DNA from: Platycnemis pennipes
Lineage: Eukaryota > Arthropoda > Insecta > Odonata > Platycnemididae
Direction of reading: 5' to 3'
Length of the DNA stretch: 64,000 nucleotides
Assembly (NCBI GenBank): GCA_933228895.1
Contig: OW121846.1
Location: 43,728,107 to 43,792,106, forward strand
Within the stretch, counting starts at the first letter, position 1. Each line of letters starts with the position of its first letter. Shown here one piece after another: positions 10,753 through 21,426 of the stretch. Made by a program: the position numbers and the translations under genes. Below the pieces are notes generated by a model, which was given only the letters and a program-made list of their open reading frames with translations, made no database searches and was not told where the DNA came from.

Positions 10753-11577
10753 GTAGCTATCAATTTTTGGAGGAGGAATAATTCGATAGAGCGATCCTAT
10801 AGAATTAATAACACGAAGATCGAAAACGTTGAAACCGAAAGATATTTAGGTGTAACAATCACTAAAGATTTATCGTGGGGTAGACACATCCGGGAAATAT
10901 GCGGCCGAGCGAAGAGAAAGCTAGGATTTATAAAAAGAGTACTTGGGAAATGTGATGAGAAGACAAAAGAGCGATGCTACTTTTCACTAGTTAGGCCCCA
11001 CCTTGAGTATGCAGCCAGTGTATGGGATCCTAATGAATTAGGTTTGATGAGAGAACTAGACAGTGTGGAGCGTAGAGCAGCTAGCTTCGTCAAAAGGTGT
11101 TACGATAGGTTGAGTAGTGTATCAGAATTAATACAAGAATTAGGGTGGGAATCATTATCAGAGCGTAGGTTAAAGTACAGATTGAATCTATTAGAGAAAT
11201 TTCAATCGGAGAGCTTTACTGAAGATGTTAGGCACATATTAAAAACACCAGCGTATTATGCTAGATTCGACCAGATAAATAAGGTTAGAGAGATAGATTG
11301 TCGTACAGATAGATTCAAAATGGCATTTTTCCCCCGTACTATAAGAGAACAGAATAGGCAGCATAGGAAAGGGATAGGTAGGGGAAATATTCTAGAGTAC
11401 TATCTAGTGCATGATGCATGTCTTACCCCTTAAAAACTGTAGACACTAACAATCAAGTTGCATGAGACAATATAGTTGCTAGTTTGCATGTTAGTAGTGC
11501 ATGCCTGGTGATCTTCACCCCCTGCCACACACCCTCGCGGTGGCTTGCAGGGTATCGTATAGATGTAGATGTAGATA
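10753..11577 (+). mobile_element. LINE-alpha, recent 5'-truncated insertion
   Basis: This copy is absent from the matching place in block B (about 41,548), so it inserted after the duplication or was lost there. It starts in the thumb (AINFWRRNNSIERSYRIN) and ends with hairpin plus GTAGATGTAGATGTAGAT. One open frame runs from the 5' junction to 11,433 through YLGVTITKDLSWGRHIREIC, the RPHLEYAASVWDPNELG block, QELGWESLSERRLKYRLN and FFPRTIREQNRQ. The intact C-terminus and complete tail make it one of the youngest elements here. It lacks the RT catalytic region, so it cannot move alone. Confidence 0.92.
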
Positions 11578-12494
11578 TGAATACTTGTAACTCTGTTTTA
11601 CTCGATATTTCATCGTCATGATCTGTCATGCCGTAGTACGCTTTTTTATAATTTATTCAAAAAATCTTCAGTGAACGCATCCGTTTTAAATTTCTGCAGA
11701 TTTAATCGGCACGATCTGACTATGATCCCAATCCAATTCCTCCAATTATCTTGATTCATTGCTAAACCTGTACAAACACCTTTTAACAAGCCTATGCAGC
11801 ACACCGTCTAGTTCTCTTATCATGCCTAACACATTCAGATTACACTGGCAGCATATTCTCGGTGGGGCCAAACAAATTATAAGTAACATCGCCCTTTCGT
11901 CCTCTCATCGCGTTTCCCTAGTACTCTTCATAAAATCTAGCTTTCTGTAAGCTTGGCAGAATAAGCATGTCTTCGTCACGATAAATGATTAGCAAGTCAC
12001 ACCGAAGAACCTTAGGAATTCCACGCTTTCCATTGTTTTACTGACAGCATTGGATCGCTCTACTGACTTACTCCGCCAAAACGTAACTCAAGATGTCCAC
12101 ACGTCTTTTGTGATGATCGAGCAATCGACATCGGGTTTCTCCCCGACCTTCCCCCATTAACCACCATAAACCTTCAGCATTCACCTTTCTTAAATCGCTC
12201 AAATTGTCCTTCGCCGTCGGTTGCCATCACGCACGATATGGCTGCGAATTGCCGACACATTCGGTGGGTCAGACGCCATGAGTGAACACAGCCATCGATG
12301 AGGACAATGCTTTGAGCGGCAACAGGTTCGAGTGCAAAGGTGCCAAGGAGACATTGATAGCGAAGTGGTTGAGGAACGGCGATGGTGCGAAGGGCACGCA
12401 TAATGAGACGATGCCAACAAACAAGTTGAGGCATATTAGTGGCGGTTTAATACAAAAATATTAACCTCCTCAATACCAGGAGCAATTTCTTCAC
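11578..12494. other. Block A non-coding, decayed LINE C-terminal sequence on minus strand
   Basis: This is shared with block B at 41,555-42,030 and 43,356-43,800. On the minus strand 11,640-12,075 keeps the order of a LINE C-terminal region, but heavily decayed: a stretch near 11,700-11,740 resembles the codons for SDRCRLNL, and one near 11,845 resembles the AASVWD block. The rest, including open frames at 12,174-12,434, shows different frames and indels in block B, so I do not call a gene. Confidence 0.4.
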
Positions 12495-12645
12495 CTTTTA
12501 CATAGAAATTTACATCTACTTAATACGCTGCAAGCCACCACAATGGTGTGTGGCAGGGGGTGATTGCTCTCCAAACATGCACTACATATCAAGCATAAAA
12601 AAGGAATAGTATTAATATAGTAGTGAGAACTACACTATTAAAATT
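12495..12645 (-). mobile_element. LINE-beta 3' tail inserted only in block A
   Basis: On the minus strand it carries the last 150 or so bases of LINE-beta: TTTTTTATGCTTGATATGTAG, then CCCTGCCACACACC with GGTGGCTTGCAGCG, then TTAAGTAGATGTAAA. Block B lacks it: there GGAGCAATTTCT is followed directly by ATTCACGCGTAATAC. This is a very short retrotransposition product. Confidence 0.85.
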
Positions 12646-13439
12646 CATACATAAGCTACGGAAGAGCGTTCCTTCCAATGGGAGCGACGAGGATTTCTAC
12701 CCGATGCATTTGAAAAGGAATTTGTGTCATATAAAAAACGAATATCTCATACTGCCAAAGAAAAATTTCATGAAAGCAAAAACACTATGATAATGAAACC
12801 CTAATCCACAGAATTTCTTTTAATTCGCTGCGCTGCCCAATAGGCCGCGACAATAAATCGACACCACTATTATAAACATGCAAAATCATCGCTCACCAAG
12901 TATGCGGTCCATACATTGCCAGCCATGACAGAACACATCCTCGCGGTGGCTCGCAGGGTATTACGCAGATGTAGATGAACTCCCGTCGATGAAGCCTCAT
13001 GTTTCTTCTCCGTCAAACACTCACGACGATCCGGGAATGGAGAAAACACGACTCTAATATTAGCACACGAGATTTCCTAAGTCTAACGATTTACGCTCAT
13101 AGATCTCCAACTCAGTTACATCAATAAACGTTTCATAAGGTTTCCGAAACCAACTTAACTTTCGCCTTTCTGCTAATTTGCCGTAGCCGTCCGCTCCGCG
13201 ACCATCACGCCTCGGATTTTCCACATCGAATGATTGTTTTCCCAGTGGCCACCAGGAGGCTACGCCACGCGATCTGCGCATGGCAGCAAACGTAGCAAAT
13301 AAGATGCTCCGCTCGGATTCATGATTCTTCGTATACTTCGAAACGTTTAAAGAGGGGGAGAATTGAAAAACTGTTATAATGCACTATAAATTGGGTGGGG
13401 TGCTACAGCCGTCTGTTACGTTGACAGAATACAAACTCA
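12646..13439. other. Block A non-coding segment with an old LINE tail
   Basis: A diverged LINE 3' hairpin and tail lie at about 12,925-12,978 (ACACATCCTCGCGGTGGCTC, then GCAGATGTAGATG) and are also present in block B at 44,110-44,163, so that insertion predates the duplication. A minus-strand frame at 13,060-13,281 (FDVENPRRDG, VTELEIYER) recurs in block B at 44,247-44,477 with small length changes. I do not recognise it; it may be a relic of an unknown element. Confidence 0.45.
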
Positions 13440-14055
13440 TTTGGAAGCAACTCATTTCTTCATTTGGAATATGCTGCCAGTGTATGGGATCCCTATGAAA
13501 TCGGTCTAAATAATGAACTTGAACGTGTGCAGCGAAGATTTGTAAAGGGACGGTACGATAACCATGCTAGCGTAACCAGTCTATCAAATGAAATAAATTG
13601 GGAATCAATGTCAGATCGCAGGTTGAAATTCAGACTTAATATCTTAAACGAATTCCAAGACCATATTTTCAGTGATTATCTTAAAAATATTTTGCGAACC
13701 CCAACTTACTATGGTAGACTGGACCATAATAACAAAATTAGAGAAATTGATTGTCGAACTGACAGATTCAACATGTCATTTTTTCCGTGTAAAATTAGGG
13801 ATATGAACAACGGTAAATATATCCAATACGAGTAGCTGCATGTTGGTATAAGGACTTGAAGCTAACCCAACTAACAGCATGTTTTTGCATATTTGTTTTG
13901 CTATTTTTATCGTTTTTAAATAGTGAAGTTTAGAACAGTATAATAATACTAATCCTTTTTTATGCATGATATTTAGTGCATGTTTGGTGAGAATTCACCC
14001 CTTGCCACACACATTTATGGTGGCTTGCAGGGTATAATGTAGGTGTAAATTTCTT
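13440..14055 (+). mobile_element. LINE-beta, 5'-truncated copy
   Basis: An open frame at 13,464-13,835 encodes the C-terminal portion: YAASVWDPYEIGLNNELERV, then QRRFVKGRYDN, INWESMSDRRLKFRLNILNE, YYGRLDHNNKIREIDC and IRDMNNGKYIQYE. A normal LINE-beta 3' UTR with TTTTTATGCATGATATTTAG follows, then the hairpin (TTTATGGTGGCTTGCAGGG) and a degraded tail GTAGGTGTAA. Block B holds the same insertion with about 370 bp of its 5' part deleted (44,575-44,875). The open frame is long for a decayed copy but has no RT domain. Confidence 0.88.
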
Positions 14056-14869
14056 GTGGAGAAACTTGATAATACAAATTGCAAATGTTTTTGTTGCAAC
14101 AATTACAACTACCATTACGTAGCATCGAAACAAAATCGCTGCTCAGTGTGAACATGGATTATTTCTGTTAATGAATTTGAAAAAATATGGTCCCCCTAAG
14201 TCCGAGATTTGGGCTTGTTGACAGGTGCCAACAGCTCGAATGCATTGGCTTTGACGCCAATATTCATTTGAATTTCATCAGCTGAGGTGTCCATGTCTGT
14301 AAAGCACTGATTTGCAACCCTAAGGACTCTGGTTCCAATCCTGTCGAGAGCATGCTTGTCGAGTTTGTCCTCGGATCAAGATCTTATGTTAGACGGTTCG
14401 GTATGTCCAAAGCCTTTGCGGCACCTAGAACCTAAGACTTTCTTAAAAGTCTGCAACACTTTAGAAAGTAAAACAACGGACGCAGCACAATGAGAGGCGA
14501 AGAATGCTTGCTGGCTTGCGCTACGAAATGAGTTCAACAGCCACCGCGATGTCGTTCGGAGAGATGAAAAACAACCTAAAAGGTAAATTAAAAGGCTATG
14601 CAAGTAAAGGCAAGTGTAGGTTGACTTTTTGAGGGATATTGATCTGCAGATTAACTGATTTTACGTAGTTGAATATACGATGCTGAAGTATCTAGTATTT
14701 GTACTTCCTTGCCTCACCGGATTCCGTATTTTGAGTTATTTTTATAATGAGATGTCAGCGTAAGTACGTGGCCACAGAATATTTTAAGCGAAGAAAATAA
14801 ACTGGCGAATGTGTCCTCTCTGAGAAGCTCCAGTAATGTGGAATGGAGTATCATTGACTATAGGCAAGT
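14056..14869. other. Block A segment holding the empty site of the long-TIR transposon
   Basis: The octamer GTGTCCAT at 14,287-14,294 matches the place where block B carries a 3.7-kb transposon flanked by GTGCCCAT duplications. No gene is recognised in the rest. Block B has a 72-codon plus-strand frame at 49,084-49,302 with a hydrophobic stretch (CRVFVCLVFVLPFLTGF); the equivalent here is disrupted. Confidence 0.6.
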
Positions 14870-14875
14870 ACTTAC

Positions 14876-15154
14876 TTGATAGTTGCTCGTGGCATAAAAT
14901 ATCAACGCTATCAATAATTTCATCAGAGGTGGTGTCGGTAGCCCTCGTACAGAATTTCTAGCCAAATGAGGTCGCACCATTTCAAGCCAAGGCCCACTCA
15001 CGACTTCCTTAGGAAAGCGGTACTGCTGCAGGAACTCACTATCCCTTAAGAAATCGAAGGGATTTTGTGCATCGCGGACGTAACGCTTCTGCAATCTGTT
15101 ATTTTGGACCACCAGTCTCTCAAGACGACGACCAAACGCCTCCAAGTTGTCCAT
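14876..15154 (-). pseudogene. PIF/Harbinger (HARBI1-like) nuclease, N-terminal exon
   Basis: On the minus strand an ATG at 15,154 opens MDNLEAFGRRLERLV, followed by NPFDFLRDSEFLQQYRFPKE and GLPTPPLMKLLIALIFYATS. That resembles the N-terminal helical region of HARBI1-like nucleases, which precedes the DDE catalytic domain. The frame ends ...NYQ at a good splice donor, CAA|GTAAGT (14,870-14,875 on the plus strand). I cannot find the downstream catalytic exon, so only exon 1 survives. The open frame extends 141 codons upstream of this ATG, but that part is hydrophobic and frame-degenerate and is probably 5' UTR. Family assignment is by motif memory only. Confidence 0.65.
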
Positions 15155-16079
15155 CCTCGACAAAGATATCTTAAATAACGGATAAAGGTGAAAATGTGAA
15201 CGTGTAGTCACCGAAGTGATGCACATGGAAAGGTTGAGGTGAAAGGGATAAGGTGAAAATGGATGAAAAAGAAACGGTTTTGGAATGGGCAAATGAATAA
15301 TATGACGGTGAATAAATGGTATCATATGAGTTGAAATGGAAGTGAATAAAGGTATAAATGAGAAACTTTTTAGCGAGAGCACAACTGCAACAATCAAATA
15401 GGAACAAACCAGAACACGAAAGTAACGAAAGCCTTTTCTATTTCTGAATCCCAGTAGTTCGAGTTTTAATTGCTTCAAGCACATGTCGCAAGGTGCATGT
15501 GCTATCAATCTGCTCTCAATCAATGTGCTATCAATCCGCTCCCAGCTTAGAGGACAGGACTCCTTAGATGCCCTCACAGCCTATAACAGATTCGTGCGTG
15601 GGGGACTGCTAGGGGTAATCTGGAGCTAGGGGACTCTTGGGAGTTAACTATAAATAGGGCCCTTAGTGGGTCAATATCAACTAATTACATTTTTACTCCT
15701 CTATTTTGGCTATCCAATTACCTTCCCTGGCGATTTTCTCAACGCTTTTCAAGGGGTTTAAAACCTCCACCTCCTCCACATCGTGCACGGCGCTCCACTG
15801 CGCTGCGACAACGCTGCAAGGGCAGCGCGGCGCCTTCAGGAGAGCTGAGCAATGCTAAGGACGGTGCTTTTCAACACTCCCATACAAAGCCTTGTAATGC
15901 GCTTCCTAAAACACCTTTAGCGTTCACAACTTCACCATCGAAGCGCCTTCGAGAGAGAGAGTTTGCGAGACGCTCCGAAACGCTCTACGACGGTGTTCTG
16001 AAGGCGTACCAAAGGTGCGGAGAACGCCAAGGTTTTACGGGAAGGAATAATGGAAGTGCCAATTAACGTTAACTACCGC
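15155..16079. other. Flank of Harbinger exon, with GC-rich palindromic words
   Basis: Shared with block B at 49,693-50,605 at several percent divergence. It holds a TATA-like motif and a GC-rich stretch rich in GAAGCGCCTTC and AAGGCG words (about 15,780-16,030) that could be the subterminal region of a DNA transposon. I could not define terminal repeats. Confidence 0.4.
15648..15661 (+). promoter_or_regulatory. TATA-box-like motif
   Basis: ACTATAAATAGGGC is a near-consensus TATA box and is preserved in block B at about 50,178. No credible open frame follows on the plus strand in both copies, so it may be a relic promoter of a mobile element or chance. Confidence 0.3.
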
Positions 16080-18394
16080 TGCTCTCCATAAATGGTTACC
16101 TGGATGACAGTTATGAAAATGTAGTAGATTATTCCCTGATTTGCCGCATTTGAGTTTTCGGATTTATCAATTGAAAATGGTTACTATATTACGATAATAA
16201 TATAAGGTGAAATGTAGGATAAATGGGTAATCATTAAGTTTTAAAATTAAGAGGTTAAAGAGATTTGATTAATTTTTCAGCTGTGGTAGACAGTAACATT
16301 GAGTGAATTACTGCTTACCTGAGGTAGTACCCTAAAAATATGTTCTTCTTCACAAGTAGCCTTCCCTGAGCACAATCGTAATCTTCAACCGCGTTATCGA
16401 TACCAGAACAATCTTTTGACATTTTAAGGGAGGGGTGTGTCGTGCACAGCGTACAAAGTTCAGCTTTGAGAATGTAACGTATTGTAAGGGATTATTTTTC
16501 AAACCAATAACTTAACAGTACACATCAATGTTAGATTCTCCCAATTTTGATGCCATTTTATAAGCATTGCGTCTGAGCTCAGTACCATTAGTTAATAATG
16601 TATAATGTACAGTAATTGACATTTTTATGTCGTACATTTGACGGAAGGAACATACTATGTTACAACCAATGGGATATTTACTTAAACTAACACGTAAGGC
16701 TTCCCATTTTTCGGTTCATAAAAGGGGTTCATAGGGAATCATAGTTCATAATTCATCCACGATAGACCGTTTATGTTTCATTGCAACTAGTTTTATGCTC
16801 CTTTTACTTGTGTCCTGGAGACCATGTGTTCAGGTCAAATTCAAGAACGGGGAACATAATGATGGGCACACTGTGGATAAAAGGTCTTATGATAAGAATA
16901 CGTCTTTTATGTTTTTCAGTTCAAAATCCTTGCAAGGGAAGGTAAGACAATTTCCTCTCATAGCCAGGCTTATTGAAACGTGGTAATGTCCTCATGTTAC
17001 CGATGGTGGCCTTGGTGAGATTACTACAATCTGGCCTGCCCTTGATTAATGCCAAATGCCTGTAGCTTAGTATTAATTGATTCTACTTTCAAAACGATAT
17101 TCGTCAGATTCTATGTCTCATTCTCTTTTGTGAAATTAACATTTTCCGCTAAGGGACGAATGATTTTTCCAAATGACCTTGCGATTCTCCGTGCCCAATT
17201 CATTCATCTACTGTGGAGGATGGGCTAATGCCACGAGGCAAATCCTATGGAAGAAAATTCTATGAAAGTTGGAGCATATACAGAATAAGAAGGACGTAAG
17301 GGAATACCAAATTCTTCGCCATTCGGTGCACCCGCTCGGCTGCCTCCCACCAATTTCATCCCGGGGCGGCCTTGATTTCCCTACTACTCCTACTCTAGCG
17401 AACACCATTAGCCTCGATTTCTGCGTGGCCTGTCCTTAATCTTATACGTATGACGGCGGAGTGTTGCGCGTTTTATGGAGGATTTTACCTTTTTCTGGTC
17501 AACAAGGGCCCAAAGCCTTAGCGTTTCGTGATCGCCACGCGCCGTTTAGAATACATTGTGCCGGACAGAAATAAAGAAATTTGATTTGCGTACATGACTA
17601 CGATGCAAAAACATTCGAGGGATCGTAGCTTCTAAATGCTAGTCGCGCATCACTTTGTACAATTTACCCAAAGCGATGGCAATCAGAAGGATACATGGGA
17701 GGGCGTCTTGAATCATTGAGTTGGCCACAAAAGGGAGGTAAATCCTCCATGTTTTTTTAAGCCCTCGGTAGTAAATATCCAAAATATATACTCTATTGCA
17801 TTATATAAGACATTCTGGAAAGCAATAGTGCGGTGGAAGGCTATGAGTGTAAATAAAGGGCGAATGAAATTGGACAGGTTTAAAGTGCACATAGCAATGA
17901 TATATTCTGATATTATTTAGTCCAATGTCTTCAGCGAAATCGCATTGTCGCAACGTATCACTGCTAATCATGCAACAAAAAATTCCTGTGCCGTAGACAG
18001 GTGTAGAAACCGCGAGCATTAATTAAGCTTCAAAGTGAATACGATTTCATTGAGCTTCCACTGATGAATGAAAATTCTTACAGGCAAGTCTTTGGGGAAG
18101 TAACCAGCAATTAAGGACAAGTTGAAGAAGTTACAGACTTGTCTTCTTAAGGTATGAAAAGAAATGGTCAATTAGGTGTGTTATGTGGAAATATATGGGT
18201 AGAAGGTGCGAATTCTTCCTAGATCACGGAAGTTGTGATTCTTCTAAAAATATGACCTTAAGCTGGCCAGAGCAATATGACTTTAGCCATAAAACTCTCC
18301 GATATCCAAGATTTCTACTACCATCTCTACATTGAGTTCCCCTGAGTAAACGCCATAAGAGAGGAATGTCTTGCTTGCCTCTCTCCATCCCGAC
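16080..18394. other. High-identity part of block A, no named gene
   Basis: From about 16,080 to the block end this differs from block B at only around 1 site in 100 (about a dozen differences noted over 1.8 kb). Apart from the candidate exon at 16,795 I see no recognisable gene. Minus-strand frames at 17,208-17,408 and 17,801-18,019 also occur in block B but have no known motif. The frame that is open at 52,255-52,509 in block B is shifted here by one fewer T in a T run near 17,750. Confidence 0.45.
16795..16986 (+). CDS. Hypothetical small ORF, possible secreted-protein exon
   Basis: I do not recognise this protein. The frame opens MLLLLVSWRPCVQV, which resembles a signal-peptide core, and continues with polar sequence (FKNGEHNDGHTVDKRSYDK). 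Near its end AAG|GTAAGA at about 16,941 is a good splice-donor match, so the true coding segment could stop there. The reading is preserved in block B (51,411-51,602), where the frame extends 28 codons further upstream because block A has lost about 86 bp just before it. Preservation may only reflect the recent duplication. No downstream exon was found. Confidence 0.25.
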   Translation: MLLLLVSWRPCVQVKFKNGEHNDGHTVDKRSYDKNTSFMFFSSKSLQGKVRQFPLIARLIETW

Positions 18395-18622
18395 GTTGGT
18401 TGGTTGGCTGGTTATTTAGGGGAGGCGACCGATAGCTGAGGTCATTTGCGCCATTTTGGATAGGTGGGTAATTGGGTAATGGTAGGAGTTTGAGTAGGGG
18501 TAATGCCCTCCACTACGCATTCGAGTGGGGACCGGTTTTCCACTGAAAAATCTCCGGGAATCGAACCCGAGCCCTCGGGATGAGAGGCCAGTACTCTAGC
18601 CACCACACCAATCTGATCCCCC
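18395..18622 (-). mobile_element. tRNA-derived SINE
   Basis: On the minus strand the head reads GGTGTGGTGGCTAGAGTACT (box A region) and GGGTTCGATTCCCGG (box B with a perfect GGTTCGATTCC at 18,557-18,567), spaced as in a tRNA gene. The body runs through CCAAAATGGCGCAAATGACC to a 3' end of CCAACCAACC repeats. It does not fold as a full functional tRNA because the acceptor-stem partner is replaced by SINE body. A copy lies in block B at 53,012-53,239. Confidence 0.85.
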
Positions 18623-18802
18623 CGATATTGCTCTAAGGACTTTTAAGCTTATTGCTATTTTTATCTTTTTAAAAAAAGTTAAAGTTTAGACTAGCATATT
18701 AATGCTAATTTTTTATGCATGATATGTAGGGCATGTTTGGTGAGAATTAACCCCTGCCACACACCTTAATGGTGGCTTGCAGGGTATTATGTAGATGTAG
18801 AT
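18623..18802 (+). mobile_element. LINE-beta 3' UTR and tail
   Basis: This matches the final part of LINE-beta: a TATCTTTTTAAA block, TTTTTATGCATGATATGTAG, the hairpin in the form TTAATGGTGGCTTGCAGGG, and the tail TATTATGTAGATGTAGATG. It is present in both blocks, so it predates the duplication. Confidence 0.85.
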
Positions 18803-18868
18803 GTTCCTTTTTAATTCCATTTAAGTGTAAATAAAGTAACCTTTAAGGGAGCGTGGAGGCCTACTGTC

Positions 18869-19552
18869 CGTTGCAAAATTCCGTCACCCGAGTTTAAAGA
18901 CTAATATCTAGAAAACGGCTCAATGGATTTTAAAATAAAATACATCAAATTAAAGCGTGTTTATTTTTGCGTTTCGTGATGGTGTACACATTTTTTTACC
19001 AATTATATTAATTTCAGTATGTGCTTAGAAACGGAATTTTAGCGCATTTTTCCGTGTACCGGACGGTTGCATCGCATTTACGGCTTCGTAGTAACAACAT
19101 GGATCGAGATATTAAAATTTCCTTTTCACAGATTGTAGCAAAGATCTTTCTTAGTAGTCACTGTAAGTTTCATATTATTTAGTGCATTAGTATTTTAGTT
19201 GTTGTTGAAAAAGTAAGACTACGTTATTTTCCGTTCCGCGCATCCCTGAAGATCGCCGTTTGGACCCTCTTCTTGCTCTCGAACTCATCGCCACTAATCC
19301 ACTAATAAAACCTTAAAGGAATTTGTTGGTTAATCAGTATTGATTAACATTTATTTTGGAAAAAGAGCGCGCTGAGCAGCCAGGAATATGGCCCGGAAGA
19401 GAAAGTGAGAGGCGCGCAGTGTTGCCCAGTCAGAGGTTTCGGTCATATATCTTCCGATGGGTCTTGCTTTAATCAGGGGCACCACCAACACCATCGTATC
19501 ATCGTAGTCGCCTATTTTACCAGCAGCGCACCGCGTATCTTCTATCAATCCT
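18869..19552. other. Unrecognised stretch after block A
   Basis: Homology to block B stops at GGAGGCCTA (18,868), inside what is a SINE head in block B. The following sequence has no recognisable feature. Open frames at 19,351-19,548 overlap on both strands without motifs. Confidence 0.5.
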
Positions 19553-20230
19553 CATTATCATCTACATCTACTTACCCTGCAAGCCACCAAAAAGGTGTGT
19601 GGCAGGGGGAAATTCTCACCAAACATGCACTACATATCATGCATAACAAAGGATTACTATTTATATACTGTTCTAAACTTCACTTAGCATAGCAAACATG
19701 GAAAAACATGCTGTTAGTTGGGTTAGCTTCAAGTCTTGTACCAACACGCAGCTACTCGTATTGGATATATTTACAGTTGTTTATATCCCTAATTGTACGA
19801 CGAAAAAAATGACATTTTGAATCTAACAGTTCGGCAGTCAATTTCTCTAATGTTATTATTATGGTCCAGTCTACCATAGTAAGTTGGGGTTTGCAAAATA
19901 TTTTAACATAATTACTGAAAATATGGTCTTGGAATTTGCTTAAGAGATTAAGTCTGAATTTCAACCTGCGATCTGACAATGATTTCCATTTCAATTCATT
20001 TGATAGCCTGGTTACGTTAATAAGGTTATCGTACCGTCCCTTTACAAATCTTGCCGATCTTTGCTGCAAACGTTAAAGTTCATTATTTAGACCGATTTCG
20101 TAGGGATCCCATGCACTGGCATATTCCAAATAAGGTCTAACAAGGGAAAAGTAGCTGATTTCGTGTACTTGATCGTCACATTTACCAAGTACTCTTTTGA
20201 TGAATATCACTATACTAGAATGTTTTCACT
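19553..20230 (-). mobile_element. LINE-beta, 5'-truncated, inverted
   Basis: On the minus strand the C-terminal frame (20,069-19,752) reads QRSARFVKGRYDNLINVTRL, then LKWKSLSDRRLKFRLNLL, AELLDSKCHFFRRTIRD and NNCKYIQYE. The 3' UTR follows down to the hairpin CCCTGCCACACACC at about 19,605 and a tail that appears on the plus strand as CATCTACATCTAC at 19,559. The 5' junction near 20,220 is approximate. The frame is degraded relative to the 13,464 copy. Confidence 0.88.
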
Positions 20231-21309
20231 AATAATTTAGCGAGTATTTGTCCACAAATTTTACTAAATAAGATTAATGCCATAACTATATAGTCCTTGG
20301 GACTGGACCGCCATTCCAATATTCACAGATATCAAGGTAGTGTTTATTTACGTTTTGTTGTTATTGACGTCGAAATAAATACACAAAAGTTATGGATTTA
20401 GGGAACTATCGTTGTTGCAATGAAATTTATGCCTTTAATTTTTATTTCACGTATTCGTGCTTGAACATTCGGGGTGAAACCATCTATTTAGAAGTCATAG
20501 GTGCATCTGAGATGGTTTTTATGTTAAAAATGTGTCGTTTGGACTCCCATAGATTGTTTTAAGTTATTTTTTGCTTCAGTTTTTTGCAATTGTTTTTCGG
20601 ATGGCTTTTGTTTCACTTGACCACGTCATCAACTCACCGATCATTGTTGAATTCGAGCGACTTATGAGTAGAGCGCGGAAAAAAAGACTTCAATTTTGCA
20701 AAAAAAGTCGCCTAAAAAGTCACCAATATTTTTGAAAAAAGTCTCTCAAAAGTCTGAGTTATTTCCGTGAGAAAGTTGCTGAATTTAACTGAATTGTTGG
20801 AGAAAAGAGCCTAGATATGCTAGTCCAGGCATTAGGGGATTTTAGGGAAAAATTAGAGGTAGTTCTGGAAATTGATTTATCCTATGCTTTTTAGGTCGCT
20901 GAATCCAAGTTTCTAACTTCTCATTAAAAATTCCCCCCGCAACCCCCCCAAATTTTGAAAATAACACTCCAAAAATCGCTTTTTTAGTTTTTAAATCGTT
21001 TAGTTTTGATTTCGGGAAAAATAATCAGATAATCGGAAAGTAGACAATATAAGCAACAAAAAAAGTATTGCTAACATTTTGGCGTAGGACAAACAGGGTG
21101 AACAGGACGAACAGGCGCATTCGCGTCCTGAAACATGCGCCTCGGCGTCGCGGGGCTGGATGCTCCAAGTTATGCAACCCCGCATAACCACTCACGTCGT
21201 TTATATTCGCTCTCCCGTCTCCCCATGGTTCATTTTCTTTGAAACTCACCCTCCCATCTCATTGTTCCTCTATTTCAATATCTGGAAGTCCCCAGCACCC
21301 TACCTCTTA
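20231..21309. other. Unrecognised AT-rich stretch
   Basis: No gene or element recognised. A run of AAAAAGTC-type words lies at about 20,680-20,755. Short overlapping frames at 21,000-21,249 on the minus strand have no motif. Confidence 0.45.
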
Positions 21310-21373
21310 CTAACAAGGCATTAGATGACAAAGAGGGTTGAAGTACACTCCACTGTGTGGAGAAGTGGCAGAA

Positions 21374-21426
21374 GACAAGAAGGTGTGCAGAAGTGTCTTA
21401 CAGACACTTCTGCACACCTTCTTGTC
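21374..21426. repeat. Perfect palindrome, 25-bp arms
   Basis: The arm GACAAGAAGGTGTGCAG plus AAGTGTCT (21,374-21,398) is followed by the loop TAC and then by its exact reverse complement (21,402-21,426). The same words occur singly in arm R near 57,070 (AAGGTGTGCAGAAGTGTCT), so the palindrome arose by an inverted duplication of LINE-gamma sequence. Confidence 0.95.

Larger units (their letters stand above)
10376..18868. repeat. Block A: direct repeat of 41,177-53,480
   Basis: Starting at ATCAATCTGTCGTAGGGGTC and ending at GGGAGCGTGGAGGCCTA, this block is colinear with block B. Block A is 8,493 bp and block B 12,304 bp, a difference of 3,811. Large insertions and deletions account for nearly all of it. 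Only block A has a LINE-alpha (10,753), a LINE tail (12,495) and about 370 bp more LINE-beta. Only block B has a LINE cluster (42,030), the long-TIR transposon (45,111) and about 86 bp near 51,290. To the right of about 16,080 the copies are almost identical; to the left they differ at several percent of sites. Confidence 0.9.

Noticed and set aside
12174..12434. Overlapping minus-strand frames in block A
   Set aside because: Block B has indels that break the frame, and no known motif is seen.
14858..15577. The full 239-codon frame as a real protein
   Set aside because: Only the part from the ATG at 15,154 resembles a Harbinger nuclease. The first 141 codons differ in quality, and the last codons read through a splice donor.
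18541..18620. A functional tRNA gene on the minus strand
   Set aside because: Boxes A and B are good, but there is no matching acceptor stem, a SINE body follows directly, and the same unit recurs at 53,012.
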